A stretch of DNA of 64,000 bases from an uncultured Acidobacteriota bacterium (GTDB lineage Bacteria > Acidobacteriota > Blastocatellia > Pyrinomonadales > Pyrinomonadaceae): contig CALMYB010000017.1 in assembly GCA_937873515.1 (NCBI GenBank), positions 62,001 to 126,000 of the forward strand, read 5' to 3'. A program made the position numbers and the translations under genes. Positions within the stretch are counted from its first letter, which is position 1, and each line of letters starts with the position of its first letter. Positions 62,685-64,000 of the stretch are shown in pieces. The notes under the pieces are model-generated. The model did not search any database. It saw only the letters and a list, made by a program, of their open reading frames with translations, and had not been told where the DNA came from.

Positions 62685-63083
62685 ATGAACTATTGGCTTG
62701 TAAAACAGGAACCAACGGCGTATTCGTGGGACGATCTCGTCAAGGACGGTGCGACGGATTGGACCGGGGTCCGCAACTACACGGCCCGCAATCATCTGAA
62801 CGAGATGAAGAAGGGTGACAAGGTCTTCTTCTATCATTCGGTCGTTGGGAAAGAGGTTGTCGGCGTTGCACAGGTTTCGAAAACGGCGTTCCCGGATCCG
62901 ACCGATGAGAAATGGATCGCGGTCGAGATCAAGCCAGTTAAGGCATTGAAAAAGCCAGTCGGCCTCGATCAGATCAAGGCGAACAAGGCACTCGCAAATA
63001 TCTATCTTATTAGGCAGCCGCGTTTCTCGGTGATGCCGCTCACAAAGGATGAATTCGAAGAGATCCTTAGTATGTCGAAATAG
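62685..63083 (+). CDS. EVE-domain protein
   Basis: A 132-residue single EVE domain of the PUA-like type, here starting M-N-Y-W-L-V-K-Q-E-P with the conserved W-T-G-V-R-N-Y and F-F-Y-H-S motifs. EVE domains bind modified bases in DNA or RNA. Bacterial stand-alone members have uncertain roles. The last gene before the right-edge gene, nine bases upstream of it. Confidence 0.92.
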   Translation: MNYWLVKQEPTAYSWDDLVKDGATDWTGVRNYTARNHLNEMKKGDKVFFYHSVVGKEVVGVAQVSKTAFPDPTDEKWIAVEIKPVKALKKPVGLDQIKANKALANIYLIRQPRFSVMPLTKDEFEEILSMSK

Positions 63084-63091
63084 GGTGAAAA

Positions 63092-64000
63092 ATGCTTGAA
63101 GAAGCCGTCAGTCATTACAACGACCTACTGAACGATGAGGCGCTTGCAGCCGATTCGCTCGCGATGCTCCAGTCCGAGCTCGAGGCCGCGAAGCTGATCT
63201 TCGGCGGGCGGCCGTTATCGCCGTATCTTCGGCCGCATTTCGTGCTTCGTGAAGATTGGGAACGCGTCGTTCGAGCTTGTGAAACGGTCTTCGGCGCTCT
63301 TCAAAAAGTGAAGGAAGCGGCGATCAAGGACGATGCCTTGCTTGATGAGCTTGGTGTCACGGAGATCGAACGTGAACTTATCGCGATCGATCCCGGCTAC
63401 GCTCACGTTTCACCCACAGCAAGGCTCGATTCTTTTCTGGTTGGCGACACTTATTCCTATGTAGAACTGAACGGCGAGAGCCCGGCGGGCATCGCGTTCG
63501 CAGATTCGGCTTCGAAGATCTTTCAAAAGCTTCCGGTAATGAAGCGGTTCGCTGAGCGATACGAACTGACCGCGATGGAAGGCTCGTCAAAGCTGCTCGC
63601 AACGCTCGTCGAATGTTACGAAGAGTTTATCGGCGGGAAGTTTGATAACAAGCCTACGATCGCGATCGTCGATCTGCGCGACCTGCCGACGATCAAAGAG
63701 TTCGAACTTTTTCGCGACTTTTTTGAAGCCAATGGTTATCCGTCGCTCATATGCTCACCGGATGCACTCGAGTTCGACGGCAAACGCCTTTCGGCCCGAG
63801 GCCGCGAGATCGACATCGTTTACAAACGTCTGCTAGTAAATGAGTATCTTCCGATAATCGAGAGCGAACCGACCCTGCTTGATGCGTGCAAGGCAAAGGC
63901 AGTCTGCATGGTAAACAGCTTTCGCGGAAAGTTGGTCCATAAGAAAGCTATCTTTGCCGTACTGACAAACGAGCGTTACGAACACCTGTTCGACGAGGAA
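63092..64000 (+). CDS. large protein, possibly ATP-grasp-like, cut by right edge
   Basis: From the ATG at 63092 the frame is open to the edge (303 codons). The segment I-D-P-G-Y-A-H-V-S-P-T-A-R-L-D and E-L-N-G-E-S-P-A-G resemble circularly permuted ATP-grasp proteins, and later parts (E-I-D-I-V-Y-K-R, then S-F-R-G-K-L-V-H-K-K) fit the same type. The ligand and substrate are unknown, and the rest of the gene lies outside. GTGAAAA precedes the ATG with no strong ribosome site. Confidence 0.65.
   Translation, partial: MLEEAVSHYNDLLNDEALAADSLAMLQSELEAAKLIFGGRPLSPYLRPHFVLREDWERVVRACETVFGALQKVKEAAIKDDALLDELGVTEIERELIAIDPGYAHVSPTARLDSFLVGDTYSYVELNGESPAGIAFADSASKIFQKLPVMKRFAERYELTAMEGSSKLLATLVECYEEFIGGKFDNKPTIAIVDLRDLPTIKEFELFRDFFEANGYPSLICSPDALEFDGKRLSARGREIDIVYKRLLVNEYLPIIESEPTLLDACKAKAVCMVNSFRGKLVHKKAIFAVLTNERYEHLFDEE

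Overview
The window comes from a Gram-negative (diderm) bacterium. Evidence for an outer membrane and LPS is lpxC, an arabinose-5-phosphate isomerase (Kdo pathway), a TonB/ExbB/ExbD set, many lipobox signal peptides and a bacterial alpha-2-macroglobulin. The gene style (von Willebrand A proteins in tandem, TPR and Ser/Thr kinase proteins with Pro/Thr- or Asn/Ala-rich tails, abundant Rhs fragments, a small microcompartment locus) suggests Acidobacteriota, perhaps Blastocatellia. That assignment is inference from style, not from a marker search. No rRNA, tRNA, CRISPR array, phage or complete insertion sequence was seen.

Layout. 0-12 kb: a secreted hydrolase cut by the left edge, a zinc-ribbon membrane protein, a Ser/Thr kinase followed by a TPR protein, an ECF sigma/anti-sigma pair, two TPR membrane proteins, an ATP-grasp protein and a PspA pair. 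12-22 kb: a 2112-residue alpha-2-macroglobulin with a lipoprotein partner, kdsD-like isomerase, a secreted protein, then a repeat-rich stretch with a probable Rhs remnant. 22-30 kb: der, a MauE-thioredoxin fusion, tgt, yajC, secD, secF, apparently one transcription unit. 30-34 kb: TonB-like protein, ExbB, two ExbDs and a TPR lipoprotein; three of the junctions carry clear hairpins. 34-41 kb: RelA/SpoT, RidA, L28, a SurA/PrsA-like lipoprotein and an ABC-F protein. 41-46 kb: a decaying Rhs array with swapped C-terminal modules, small putative immunity genes and repeats. 46-49 kb: guaB and a RodZ-like protein.

48.8-51.8 kb holds the most unusual unit: two hexameric-type BMC shell proteins bracketing a CoA-acylating-type aldehyde dehydrogenase with a long C-terminal extension, a zinc-ribbon tail-anchored protein and a 31-residue single-span microprotein. 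No pentameric vertex protein or signature enzyme lies nearby, so this is a minimal or satellite microcompartment locus that may be membrane-linked. 52-64 kb: two VWA proteins, GspF- and GspE-type secretion/pilus proteins, a PLP-dependent dehydratase with an S41 protease, gnd, lpxC, an unknown gene, an EVE-domain protein and a large protein cut by the right edge.
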